Shown: positions 40,936 to 50,500 of the stretch, piece after piece | Position numbering within the stretch: position 1 is the stretch's first letter | Layout: each line of letters opens with the position of its first letter | Source of the DNA: Cellulosimicrobium sp. ES-005 | Lineage (GTDB): Bacteria > Actinomycetota > Actinomycetes > Actinomycetales > Cellulomonadaceae | NCBI RefSeq assembly: GCF_040448685.1 | Contig: NZ_CP159290.1 | Span: 2,976,001 to 3,040,000, forward strand | Direction of reading: 5' to 3' | DNA length: 64,000 nt | The notes under the pieces: model-generated | Databases searched by the model: none | What the model saw: only the letters and a program-made list of their open reading frames with translations | Told to the model about the DNA's origin: nothing | Position numbers and translations under genes: made by a program

Positions 40936-41459
40936 AGGGCGTCGTACTCCGCGACGCACGCCGCCTCGTCCAGCCCGGCACCGGTCACGGCGCGCTGCGC
41001 CTCCGCGAGCGTCGACGGGACGCCCAGCCCACGCTCCTGCAGGCAGTACCTCAGGGCGTCCAGCAGCGACGTCTCCTCCTGGTTCGAGGTCTGCCAGACG
41101 ACGTCGACGAACCTGAGGTCACGGTCGTAGCAGGTCTTCTCGACGCCGGAGTCGACCGCCTCGGCCGGGATCCCGCCCTGCCACACCACCCCGACGAGCT
41201 CGACGTCCCGCAGCTCGTAACCCTCAGCGCGCAGACACGCCCGAAACCGCTCGAACCCTGCCATGTACTCGTCCTGGGTCACCTCACCGTCCGACAGCGC
41301 CTCGCGCTGCTCCGGACCAGCAAGAGAGAGGTCCTCGTCGTCGTTGATCGCGTCGAACTGCGGGACGTCGTCGGAGCCGGTGCCGCCGCAACCGGCCAGC
41401 AACAGCGTCCCCACGAGGACTCCGACGAAGGCCCCCGCACGACGGGAGGGGCGCACCAT
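40932..41459 (-). CDS. Four-cysteine lipoprotein of an ABC operon
   Basis: A 175-residue lipoprotein with signal GAFVGVLVGTLLLAGCGG (lipobox LLAGC). The mature part is acidic and contains four evenly spread cysteines (FRACLRAEGYE, EKTCYDRDLR, LRYCLQERGL, EAACVAEYD), which could form two disulfides. The repeated helix pattern around Cys-Leu-x-x-Glu suggests a duplicated small helical unit. The ATG is taken because it gives a normal signal; a TTG at 41519 is in frame. It leads the operon with the peptidoglycan-binding protein, ATPase and permease. I do not know a function for this lipoprotein. Confidence 0.75.
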   Translation of the reverse strand: MVRPSRRAGAFVGVLVGTLLLAGCGGTGSDDVPQFDAINDDEDLSLAGPEQREALSDGEVTQDEYMAGFERFRACLRAEGYELRDVELVGVVWQGGIPAEAVDSGVEKTCYDRDLRFVDVVWQTSNQEETSLLDALRYCLQERGLGVPSTLAEAQRAVTGAGLDEAACVAEYDAL

Positions 41460-41551
41460 CACACCGCGGCGGGCACCGAGGCCCGCGTCGTTCCGGGACG
41501 AGTCACTGCTTCCCCTCAACGTTCGTCGTCGAACATCGGACAGTGGGGCTC

Positions 41552-41580
41552 AAGGTAGGGGCTCGCACCATATTGCACAA
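41552..41580 (-). promoter_or_regulatory. Promoter of the lipoprotein-ABC operon
   Basis: On the minus strand: -35 TTGTGC (41580-41575), a 17-nt spacer, and -10 TACCTT (41557-41552), about 95 nt before the chosen start. The surrounding stretch is AT-richer than average. Confidence 0.6.
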
Positions 41581-41662
41581 CCCCGCAAAACAAAACGTCG
41601 AGCTCTCCCGCGGGCGCGACGCAGCGGCCAGAGCCCCGCGCTCGACGTGCGCCGGGCAGTCC

Positions 41663-41696
41663 GACGGGACCCGGCCTGCGGGCACCGGGTCCCGTC
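41663..41696 (-). terminator. Terminator after the enolase-superfamily gene
   Basis: Perfect 12-bp arms GACGGGACCCGG and CCGGGTCCCGTC with a 10-nt loop, 7 nt past the stop at 41703. Confidence 0.7.
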
Positions 41697-41702
41697 GTCG
41701 CG

Positions 41703-43064
41703 TCAGGCGCGGTGGGCGCTGCCGTCGGTGGCGCGCAGGAGCGCCCAGCGGTCGTGCTCGAGCGGGGCGCCGACGGGGTACTTCCGCGCCGCGGCCTCGT
41801 CGAAGTCGACGCCGAGGCCGGGGGCCTCGGGGGCGAGCAGGTGGCCGTCGGTCGGCACGGGGGCGCCGGGGAACACCTCGAGCGTCGCGTCGCGGAAGGT
41901 CGCGGCCTCCTGGACGCCGAACGCGGGGGAGGAGATGTTGAGCGCCATGTTGGCCGCCATCCCGACGGGCGTGACGTCGCCCGGCCCGTGCGGCGCGGTG
42001 CGCACGCCGAACATCTCGCACACGGCGACGAGCTTCCGCGTGGGCGTGAGCCCGCCGAGCGTGGGGATGCGGAGGCGCGCGAAGTCGATCGACCGGCCCG
42101 CGACCAGTGGGAGGTAGGCGCGGGGGTCGTGGTAGAGCTCGCCGACCGCGAGCGGGGTAGTGCCGGCGGCGCGCAGCTCGGGGAAGTGGGCGGCGTCCTC
42201 CGGCGCGAGCGCGTCCTCGAGGAAGAACAGGTGGGCCTCCTCGACGGCGCGCACGAACTGCCGCGCCTCGGCGGGGGTCATGCGCTCGTGGGCGTCGTGG
42301 AGCAGCTCGACGTCGGGGCCGACGCGGTCGCGCACGTCGGCGAGGATGCCGGGCACGTGGCGCAGGTAGGCGAGCGTGTCCCAGCGGTCGGTGCGGGCCC
42401 GACGGCGCGCGGCCTCGGCCTCGTCCCGGGGTGCGGTGCCGTAGGTGTCGCGGCCGGGGACGGCGACCTGGACGCGCACGTGCCGGTAGCCGCGCTCGAC
42501 GGCGGCGAGGACCTTCTCGGCGACCTCGGCGGCGTCGGCACCGTCGACGTGCGTGTACGCGTCGGCGTAGGCGCGGGCCTTCCCGCCGAGGAGCTGGTGG
42601 ACGGGGAGGCCGGCGACCTTGCCCTTGAGGTCCCAGAGCGCGACGTCGACCGCTGCGAGGGCGTTGTGCTCGATGGAGCCGCCGCGCCAGTAGCCGCTGT
42701 TGAGCAGCAGGCGGTGGAGGTCCTCGATGTCCGAGGGGTCGCGACCCACGAGCATCGGGCCGAGGTACTCGTCGATCACGGTGCGCGTCGCGAGGGGGCG
42801 CTGCGGGTCGCTGCCGTCGCCGAGCCCGTAGAGGCCGGGCTGGTCGGTCTCGACCCGCACCACGACGTACGGGCAGCCCTGCGGGCCCGTGAGGAACGTG
42901 CGCACCGCGGTGATCCGCAGGCCCTCGTCCCCGGAGCCCGAGCGCTCGGGCGTCCATGGCGCAGGGGCGAGGACCTCCCGGGCGACCTCGCGGACGGCCT
43001 CGGATCCCACCTCGAGGAGGTCGGCTCCGGTGCCGTCCGTGCCGGGCTGCTGCGCTGCTGTCAT
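41703..43064 (-). CDS. Enolase-superfamily sugar acid dehydratase (mannonate dehydratase-like)
   Basis: A 453-residue cytosolic enzyme of the mandelate racemase group, dehydrating a sugar acid to a 2-keto-3-deoxy acid. Features are those of the ManD/RspA subgroup: VDVALWDLKGKVAGLPVHQL, VQVAVPGRDTYG with the Arg/Tyr dyad region, LLHDAHERMTP (first metal ligand Asp), FFLEDALAPED (Glu), AVGELYHDP (Glu), RLRIPTLGGLTPTRKLVAVC and APHGPGDVTPVG. It is divergent from the CUT1 binding-protein gene. Together with the polysaccharide enzymes it suggests uronic or aldonic acid breakdown. The precise substrate (mannonate, gluconate or other) cannot be fixed from the sequence. Confidence 0.87.
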   Translation of the reverse strand: MTAAQQPGTDGTGADLLEVGSEAVREVAREVLAPAPWTPERSGSGDEGLRITAVRTFLTGPQGCPYVVVRVETDQPGLYGLGDGSDPQRPLATRTVIDEYLGPMLVGRDPSDIEDLHRLLLNSGYWRGGSIEHNALAAVDVALWDLKGKVAGLPVHQLLGGKARAYADAYTHVDGADAAEVAEKVLAAVERGYRHVRVQVAVPGRDTYGTAPRDEAEAARRRARTDRWDTLAYLRHVPGILADVRDRVGPDVELLHDAHERMTPAEARQFVRAVEEAHLFFLEDALAPEDAAHFPELRAAGTTPLAVGELYHDPRAYLPLVAGRSIDFARLRIPTLGGLTPTRKLVAVCEMFGVRTAPHGPGDVTPVGMAANMALNISSPAFGVQEAATFRDATLEVFPGAPVPTDGHLLAPEAPGLGVDFDEAAARKYPVGAPLEHDRWALLRATDGSAHRA

Positions 43065-43156
43065 CGGTGACCTCGTTCCGCGGGTTCGGGAGTGCGCGGG
43101 ACGGTCCGCGCGTCGGTGGACGGGGCCGGGAACAACGGGGTGTCCGGTCGCCGTCG

Positions 43157-43185
43157 TTGACACTGTACATCGAATTGATTTATGT
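43157..43185 (+). promoter_or_regulatory. Promoter with predicted ROK operator before the CUT1 operon
   Basis: -35 TTGACA (43157-43162), a 17-nt spacer, and -10 TTATGT (43180-43185). The motif CATCGAATTGATTTAT (43168-43183) fills the spacer and runs into the -10 box, matching the GH39 upstream motif at 13 of 16 positions. Binding there would block polymerase. Confidence 0.7.
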
Positions 43186-43237
43186 TTCCGGAACCGCGAC
43201 GCTGCCCCGGCGTCGCCCGTGGACCGAGAGGCTTCCC

Positions 43238-44650
43238 GTGAACCGACACCGACGTCGTCCGTTCCCCGCCCGCATCACCGCGACCATCGCCACCTCCGCC
43301 CTGCTCGCCGGCGCGCTCGCCGCGTGCAGCGGGCCGGCCGGTGGCGGCGGCAACGGCGGCGGCTCCGGCGAGGGCGACCCTGACAGCCTGACCATGTGGA
43401 CCTTCAAGCAGTCCCACGTCGAGCCCCTCCAGAACGCCGCGAAGACGTTCGAGGAAGAGACCGGGATCTCGGTCGACGTGCAGGCGTACACCCCCGACGA
43501 CGCGTTCATCACCAAGGTGCAGGCGGCCGCGCAGACGGGCGACCTGCCCGACGTCATGGAGGTCCACACGCACGGCGACGACTTCACGTTCGGGGGCGCC
43601 GGGCTGCTCGAGGACCTGTCCGACGACGTCGACGACGACTGGAGCTCGCGCTTCCTGCCCGCCGTCGCGGAGGACGGGACCGTCACCCCGGCGTACTACG
43701 AGCAGTCGCTCGCCGAGGGGTCCAAGACCGCCGGGATCGAGGAGGGTCAGCGGTTCTCCGTGCCCTTCACGATCGGGACGTTCGGCATCGTCTACGCCAA
43801 CAAGGAGCGCCTCGAGGCGGCGGGGGTCACCGAGGCCCCCAAGACCTGGGAGGAGTTCGTCGCGGCGCTCGACGCCGTCAAGCAGACGAACCCCGACGAC
43901 GGCGGCGTGAGCATCGGCTTCCAGTCCTCCACGACGGGCCTCGAGTGGCTCATGCAGCCCATGGCGTACGGCCAGCTCGGCAAGGACGACTTCGGCGCCC
44001 TGTTCGGCCAGGACCCGGCGAAGAACTTCGCGTCGCCCAACGGCGTCAAGGTCCTCGAGACGTACAACCAGATCCAGCCGTACTGGATGCCGGGCACGCA
44101 GTCGCTGACCATCGACGACGCCGACATCGCGTTCGCGCAGGGCAAGTCGACGTTCGACATCGGCGGCACGTTCACCCTCGCCTTCCTCGCCCAGAACGGC
44201 ATGGACGCGGAGAACATCGTCACGTTCCCCGTCCCGGCCCCCGAGGGCGGCGCGATCGACGACCTGCAGCTCGCCCCGTTCGGCCTCACGGGCCTGTCGG
44301 TCTCCGCGACCACGGGCAACAAGGACGGCGCGCTCCAGTGGATCAAGTACCTGTCCGAGCAGGACGTGGCGGCCACGTTCGCGAAGGACGCCCTCGACGT
44401 CCCGCCGGTCGACCTCGGCGACGACCCGTCCTCGACGGTCGGCCCGGTCCTCGGCGCGATGATCGGCGCGTTCGGCGAGGGCGAGAACGCCTACAACCCC
44501 GGTGACACGTCGTACCGCCCCGCGGCGTACGACGCGGCCCAGGTGGGCGACGCCGTCATGGAGCTGACACCGCTCGCGACGCAGGACGTCGCAGCCGTCT
44601 CGACGACCGTGGCGACGCTCATCGACACGTTCTGGTCGCAGTCGAAGTGA
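43238..44650 (+). CDS. CUT1 sugar ABC transporter substrate-binding lipoprotein
   Basis: A 470-residue binding lipoprotein. The signal (about 1-31) has lipobox LAGALAACSG, then a Gly-rich linker. The mature protein is a family 1 solute-binding fold: LTMWTFKQSHVEPLQNAAKT, DVMEVHTHGDDFTFGGAGLL, FGIVYANKERLEAAGVTEAP and FDIGGTFTLAFLAQNG. Such proteins bind oligosaccharides. The GTG start has GAGAGG upstream. The permease gene overlaps its stop by 4 nt. Regulation by the ROK protein is suggested by the promoter motif. Confidence 0.9.
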   Translation: MNRHRRRPFPARITATIATSALLAGALAACSGPAGGGGNGGGSGEGDPDSLTMWTFKQSHVEPLQNAAKTFEEETGISVDVQAYTPDDAFITKVQAAAQTGDLPDVMEVHTHGDDFTFGGAGLLEDLSDDVDDDWSSRFLPAVAEDGTVTPAYYEQSLAEGSKTAGIEEGQRFSVPFTIGTFGIVYANKERLEAAGVTEAPKTWEEFVAALDAVKQTNPDDGGVSIGFQSSTTGLEWLMQPMAYGQLGKDDFGALFGQDPAKNFASPNGVKVLETYNQIQPYWMPGTQSLTIDDADIAFAQGKSTFDIGGTFTLAFLAQNGMDAENIVTFPVPAPEGGAIDDLQLAPFGLTGLSVSATTGNKDGALQWIKYLSEQDVAATFAKDALDVPPVDLGDDPSSTVGPVLGAMIGAFGEGENAYNPGDTSYRPAAYDAAQVGDAVMELTPLATQDVAAVSTTVATLIDTFWSQSK

Positions 44651-45627
44651 CCACCCCCGCGACGATCGCCGCCGACGCTCCCGCCCACGGGAGCGTCGGC
44701 GGCGGCCGGCGCCGCGGCCGGCAGAAGATGCGCTACCGCGGCAAGGAGGTGGCGTGGGGCTACGTCTTCATCGCTCCCGCGCTCCTGCTGTTCCTCGTCA
44801 TGGGCGTGTACACGCTCTTCTTCGGCGCCCAGCTCTCGTTCGTGCGCTGGAACGGCCTCACGCCCACGTGGGAGTGGGTCGGGCTGAAGAACTACGCCGA
44901 CCTGCTGTGGGCGAGCCCGATCTACGCCCCGGTCGTGCACCGCGCCGCGCTCAACACGCTCGTCGTGATGATCGCCGTGCCGATCCTCATCCTCGCGGTC
45001 GCGTTCCCGCTCGCGATCGTGCTCAACCAGGCGCGCCGGTTCGCCGGCGTCCTGCGCTCCGTCTACTTCGTCCCGTACGTCACGGCGGGCATCGCGGTCT
45101 ACATGGCCTGGCAGTACGTGCTGGAGCCCAACGGCGCGATCAACCTCCTGCTGCGCGCGCTCGGCCTGGGCAGCCTCGCGCAGCCGCAGGGCTGGCTCGG
45201 CAACCCGTCCACGGCGCTGCCGACGCTCATCGTCATCATGGTCTGGTCCGGGGTCCCGGTCGCGATGCTCCTCTACCTGACGGGCCTCCAGTCGATCGAC
45301 TCGTCCGTCCTCGAGGCGGCCCAGCTCGACGGCGCCGGGTGGTGGCGCACCAACTTCTCCGTGGTGCTGCCGCTCCTCAAGGGCACGACCGCCGTCATCA
45401 TGCTGCTCAACGTGCGCGACGCGCTCCAGGGCTTCCAGATCTTCCTCATCATGACGAACGGCGGCCCGGCCGGTCGTACGAACGTGCTCGGCCTCGAGAC
45501 GTACGACCTCGCGTTCCAGCAGCAGCTCGCCCCGACCCTCGGCCTCGCGAGCGCGCTCGGCTGGCTCCTGTTCTTCGCCGCGCTCGCCGTCGCGATCGTC
45601 AACCAGCGCGTCACGAGGGAGAAGTGA
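44647..45627 (+). CDS. CUT1 sugar ABC transporter permease (MalF-like)
   Basis: A 326-residue permease with six main helices beginning WGYVFIAPALLLFLVMGVYT. The EAA coupling loop is EAAQLDGAGWWRTNFSVVLP. The blocks YFVPYVTAGIAVYMAWQYVL and MTNGGPAGRTNVLGLETYD are typical of MalF/UgpA-type subunits. The GTG start overlaps the binding-protein stop (GTGA), and its stop overlaps the next permease start by one base (TGATG). Confidence 0.93.
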   Translation: MTTPATIAADAPAHGSVGGGRRRGRQKMRYRGKEVAWGYVFIAPALLLFLVMGVYTLFFGAQLSFVRWNGLTPTWEWVGLKNYADLLWASPIYAPVVHRAALNTLVVMIAVPILILAVAFPLAIVLNQARRFAGVLRSVYFVPYVTAGIAVYMAWQYVLEPNGAINLLLRALGLGSLAQPQGWLGNPSTALPTLIVIMVWSGVPVAMLLYLTGLQSIDSSVLEAAQLDGAGWWRTNFSVVLPLLKGTTAVIMLLNVRDALQGFQIFLIMTNGGPAGRTNVLGLETYDLAFQQQLAPTLGLASALGWLLFFAALAVAIVNQRVTREK

Positions 45628-46523
45628 TGACCACCGTCGCCGACCGCACGCAGCTTCCCGACGTGCCCGCCCTCACCCCGCGCCGTCGCGGCACCCCCGC
45701 CAAGGTGGTCGTCGCGCGCGTCGTGGTGGGCGTGCTCCTCGTCGGGTACGCCGTCGTGAGCCTGTACCCGTTCCTGTGGATGGTCTCGGCCGCGTTCAAG
45801 ACGCAGCAGGAGATCGTCATGGGCGGGGGCAACCTCATCCCCGCCGAGCCGACGCTGTCGACCCTGGTCGACACGTGGAGCCGGCTGCACTTCTTCGACT
45901 ACTTCCTCAACAGCGTCAAGGTGACGGGCCTGACGACGCTCGGCGTCGTCGTCGTGTACTCGGCCGCGTCGTACGCGTTCGCGGTGCTGCGCTTCCCCGG
46001 GCGGCAGGCGTTCTTCCGCCTGTTCCTCGTGCTGCTGTTCGTGCCGGGCGTCGTGACGCTCCTGCCGATCGTGCTGCTCGAGAACCAGCTCGGGATCCTC
46101 GGCACGCACCTCGGCCTCATCCTGCCGTTCGTCAACGGCACCGCGCCCCTGTCGATCCTGCTCCTCACCAACGCGTTCCAGTCCGTGCCCGGGGAGCTGC
46201 GGGACGCCGCGCGGGTCGACGGCGCGGGCGAGCTGCGCATCTTCGCGCGCGTCTACGTGCCGCTCGCGCGGCCCGCGATCATCACGATCGCGCTGCTCAC
46301 CGCGATCCCGACGTGGAACGAGTACCTGCTGTCGCGGGTGTCGCTCAACGACCCGTCGACCTTCACGCTCCCCATCGCGCTGCAGCAGCTCCAGTCGTCG
46401 AACGTCGTCCAGTACAACCAGCTCATGGCGGGCGCGCTGATCGTCGTGATCCCGGTGATCATCCTCTTCCTCGCGACGCAGCGGTACTTCGTCAACGGCC
46501 TGGTGGGTGCCGTGAAGGGGTGA
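45627..46523 (+). CDS. CUT1 sugar ABC transporter permease (MalG-like)
   Basis: A 298-residue permease of the MalG/UgpE kind: an N-terminal helix (VVVGVLLVGYAVVSLYPFLW) with MVSAAFKT, YFLNSVKVTGLTTLGVVVVY, and the EAA loop DAARVDGAGELRIFARVYVP, then WNEYLLSRVSLNDP. It completes the importer. No ATPase gene follows, as is usual for actinobacterial CUT1 systems that share a general MsiK-type ATPase encoded elsewhere. Confidence 0.93.
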   Translation: MTTVADRTQLPDVPALTPRRRGTPAKVVVARVVVGVLLVGYAVVSLYPFLWMVSAAFKTQQEIVMGGGNLIPAEPTLSTLVDTWSRLHFFDYFLNSVKVTGLTTLGVVVVYSAASYAFAVLRFPGRQAFFRLFLVLLFVPGVVTLLPIVLLENQLGILGTHLGLILPFVNGTAPLSILLLTNAFQSVPGELRDAARVDGAGELRIFARVYVPLARPAIITIALLTAIPTWNEYLLSRVSLNDPSTFTLPIALQQLQSSNVVQYNQLMAGALIVVIPVIILFLATQRYFVNGLVGAVKG

Positions 46524-46583
46524 CCCCGGGGGCCCCGGCCCCGACCGCGCAGCACGCACCACCGCACAGATCGGAACCACGCC

Positions 46584-47549
46584 ATGAACTCCACCACGTC
46601 CACCGACGCGCCCGCCGGGCCCGCCCTCCTGCCCGGGGCGACGCTCCTCGTCACGGGGGCCGCCGGGGTCATCGGGCGGGTCGCCGTCCCGCGTCTCGCC
46701 GCCGCGGGGTACCGCGTCGTCGCGACCGACCGCGCGCCGTTCGACGCGCCGGCCGCCGTCGCGAGCCTCGTCGGCGACACGCGCGACGCGGCCTTCGTCG
46801 ACTCCGTGCTCCGTGCGGGGCAGGACCAGGACGCGCCCGCGGTCGACGGCGTCGTGCACCTCGCGGCGATCGCGTCGCCGGGCCAGGCGCCCGACGACGA
46901 GACGGTCGCCCAGAACGTGCAGGGCGCGTTCTGCGTGCTCGACGGCGCGGGCCGGGCGGGCGTGCGCGTCGCCGTGGCGGCGTCGTCGTTCTCGGCGTAC
47001 GGCTACCCGTGGGCGGGCCGCCACCTCTCGCCCGCCTACGTCCCGGTCGACGAGGCGCAGGAGTCGGTCGCGGTGGACGCGTACGCGCTGTCGAAGCTGC
47101 TGTCCGAGCAGGTGGGGGAGTACGTCACGCGGCGCTACGGCCTGCCGACGACCATGCTGCGCATGCCGTTCGTGGGGTCGGGCGACCGGCTGCGCGAGTG
47201 GGTCGACCTCGCCCACCGCGACCCCGGAGCGATCCGGCAGGAGCTGTGGACGTGGCTCGACACGCGCGACGCGGTGGACGTGGTGCGCGCGATCCTCGAG
47301 TCGGGCGTCACGGGCCACCACGTGGTCAACGTCGCCGCGCCCGACACGACGAGCGACGTCCCCACGGCCGAGCTCCTCGAACGCTTCCACCCGGGCTCCC
47401 GCGTGACGCGGCCCCTCGACGGGTTCGCGTCCGTCATCGACACGACCGCGGTGCGCGAGCTGTTCGGGTTCGTCCCGCGCCACGACTGGCGCACGGGCGA
47501 CGCGCTCGACCCCGCGACCGAGGCGCCGGCCGAGGGGGTGAGCGCCTGA
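46584..47549 (+). CDS. NAD(P)-dependent epimerase/dehydrogenase (extended SDR)
   Basis: A 321-residue extended short-chain dehydrogenase. The Rossmann motif TGAAGVIG lies at 24-31. Other features are GDTRD, GVVHLAAIASPGQ, VAASSFSAYGYP and the catalytic YALSK. It lies 60 nt after the importer and before the beta-helix protein, so it probably handles the imported sugar or uronate. Uronate dehydrogenases belong to the same group and would fit the neighbouring sugar-acid dehydratase, but the characteristic residues are not clear enough to assert this. Confidence 0.85.
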   Translation: MNSTTSTDAPAGPALLPGATLLVTGAAGVIGRVAVPRLAAAGYRVVATDRAPFDAPAAVASLVGDTRDAAFVDSVLRAGQDQDAPAVDGVVHLAAIASPGQAPDDETVAQNVQGAFCVLDGAGRAGVRVAVAASSFSAYGYPWAGRHLSPAYVPVDEAQESVAVDAYALSKLLSEQVGEYVTRRYGLPTTMLRMPFVGSGDRLREWVDLAHRDPGAIRQELWTWLDTRDAVDVVRAILESGVTGHHVVNVAAPDTTSDVPTAELLERFHPGSRVTRPLDGFASVIDTTAVRELFGFVPRHDWRTGDALDPATEAPAEGVSA

Positions 47550-47598
47550 CCCCCTGAGCACGCACGCGTCAGTCAGTCCGAGGACAAGGGTGTTGAGG

Positions 47599-50500
47599 AT
47601 GAGCATGCATGCTGGAGCAGGACGGGTCGTCGCCACCGGCGCGGCCCTCGTCATGGCGGTGACGGGGCTCGTGGCCCCGGCCACCGCGAGCCCGGTGGTC
47701 GACGTCGACCGCTACCCGGTCGGGGTGGGCGCCGACCTGTCGACGACCCCGCGCACGCACGGGATCGCGGTCGCGACCGCGCCGACGACCGGTGCGCAGG
47801 AGACGGGCGAGGAAGGCGGTCGCGCGTTCTGGCGCACCGACGCCGCGGCCGGTGCCGAGCGGATCGCGCTCGACGTCGCGGACGCGTACGTCGGGCGCCT
47901 CGCCGATGTGCCCGGGTACCTCGTGGTGGACCACCGCACGGGCGAGCAGGTGGTCGCGACCGCGGTCGACGGCTCGGTGCTCGGTGCGGGCGCGCCGGAG
48001 GCGGACGCCGACGGCGACGGCTGGACGTCGACCGTCGTCGCGCTCCCCGCCGGGGCGCTGGAACCGGGGACGCAGGCCGGCGGAGACCCCGAGGTGTCGC
48101 TCGCCGCGGCCGACGGCGAGCTCTCCGTCGCGTCCGTGCGCGTCGTCGCGCAGGGCGCGAGCGTGGACCTCGGTCCGACCGTCGCCGAGCGCGGCATCGC
48201 GGTGCGCGCGGGCGACGCGACGGCGGGACTCGTCACGGGGACCGCGGACGGGCGCGGGTACTGGCAGACCGGCCGGGCGCAGGGCACGAACTTCGTCTAC
48301 GCGAACGTCTCGGACGCGTACGCGCTCGACACGCGCGACCGCGTGCTCGTCGACGCGACCGTGCAGCAGGGCGGCGGCGACATGTTCCTCCAGTACGACT
48401 CGCCGGGCGACACGATCCCGCACATGTTCAAGCCGTCGCCGCGCCTCGCGCTCGGCACCGACGGCACGTGGGTCTCGCGCTCGTGGCTGCTCGACGACGC
48501 GATCCTCACCAACCGCTCCAACGGCTCCGACTTCCGGCTCTCCGTCGAGGGGTCGCCGCAGGACGTGCGGATCGACTCGCTCGCGGTGACCGTCGTCCCG
48601 CGCGAGGTGGACCCCGCGATCGCGCTGCGGCGCCTCGTCGAGCGCGCCGACGTCACGTACGCCGCCGCGCGCGAGGGCGAGCGCGACGGCCAGTACCCGG
48701 CGGGCTCGCGCGCCGGGCTGCGCGCCGCGATCGACGCGGCCGACGCCGTCGCGCAGGACCCGGACGCGAACGGCGAGGAGGTGGACGCCGCGACGACGGC
48801 CCTGGAGGACGCGCTCGAGGACTTCCTCGGGTCGCAGGTCACGACCGACCTCGCGCGCGGCAAGCCCGTGACCGTGAGCTCGGGCGGCCCCGCGGCGGCG
48901 GCGACGGACGGCGACCGCGGCACCGCGTGGACCTCCGCGCGCGACGGCGACACCGAGTGGGTCCAGGTCGACCTGGGCGCCGTCACCGAGATCGACGAGG
49001 TGCTGGTGCGCTGGACGCCGGACTACGCGCACGTCTACCGCGTGGAGGTGTCGACGGACGGCACGACCTACGACGAGGTCGCGAGCGCCGGCGCGATCGA
49101 CGCGACGGGGGTGCGCACCCGGTTCGAGCCCGTCGAGGCACGGTACGTGCGCCTCGCGCTCGACGAGCGGGCGACGCAGCGCGCGACGTTCGCGCTGACG
49201 GACCTCGAGGTGCGCCGGGCCCCGGCCGTCCCGGTCGAGCCCCGCCTCGTCGAGACCGTGTTCCCGACGGAGGACGTCGTGGTCGCGGACCAGGTGGTCA
49301 CGGACTTCGGCGCCGACCCGACGGGCGAGGGAGACTCGACCGCGGCGATCCAGGCGGCGCTGTACGCGTGCCAGGACGCGACGGGCGGCACGGTGTGGCT
49401 CCCCGCGGGCACGTACCGCGTGACGGGGACGCTGGAGGTTCTCCCGCACTGCACGCTGCGCGGCGACCACCCCGACCGCGCGATCTCGCCCGACGCCGAC
49501 CCGCTCGACGGGACGGTCGTCGTCGCGGACCTGCCGTCGGGTGACGACGGCCCGAGCCTGTTCCGCGTGGGCGGGAACGCGGGCGTCGTCGGCGTCACGA
49601 CGTACTACCCCGGCCAGGACGCGGCGGACCCGGTGCCCTACGGCTTCACGGTCGAACTCCCGGGCCGCGCGTGGCAGGGCGAGCAGAACTACATGATGAG
49701 CAGCGTCGAGCACGTGACGATGCTCAACTCGTACCGCGGCATCGGGATCTCCACGATGGCGCACGACCGCGGCGAGGGCGGGCCGGGCTCGCAGGTGCAC
49801 GAGATCGCGAACGTGCGCGACGTCGTCGGGACCGCGCTGTTCGAGGGCGTCGTCGCCTACAACGGCGCCGACGTGGGCACGTGGCAGGACGTCACGTTCG
49901 ACAACGGGGTGTGGGCCGGCGCGGGCGCCGCGTACGACGCCCCGGAGCGCGCGGTCCTCGACGCGTGGACGCGCGAGCACGGCACGGGCCTGGTGCTCGG
50001 CGACCTGGAGTGGGACGAGTTCTCCGGCGTCTCGGTCGCGGACTACGCGGTCGGCATCCGCATCGTCAAGGGTCAGCGCGCGAGCTTCACCGGCTCGTTC
50101 CTCGACACCGAGGTGCGCCGCACGGACGTCGCCGTCCAGGTCGAGGTCTCGGACGACCGCTGGGGCACCGCCTTCGCGGGCGGCACCCTGGAGGGCTCCG
50201 AGGCGGCGGTCCGCAACACGTCGGGCGGCTACGTCAAGCTCACGGGCACCGACGTGACCGGCGCCCTGGAGGGGACGGTCCACGTCCTCGACGGTCCGGA
50301 CGGCGGCGTGCCCGCACGGCCGGAGCCGGTCCTCGCGCCGCGTCCCGCCGAGCGCCTGGTCGACGTGACGAAGGCGCCGTACGACGTCCCCCGCACGCCC
50401 GGGCAGCTCTCCGACGTCGACGCGACGGCCGCGATCCAGGCGGCGCTCGACGACACCGCGGCCGCGGGCGGCGGCGTCGTGTACCTGCCCGCGGGCTGGT

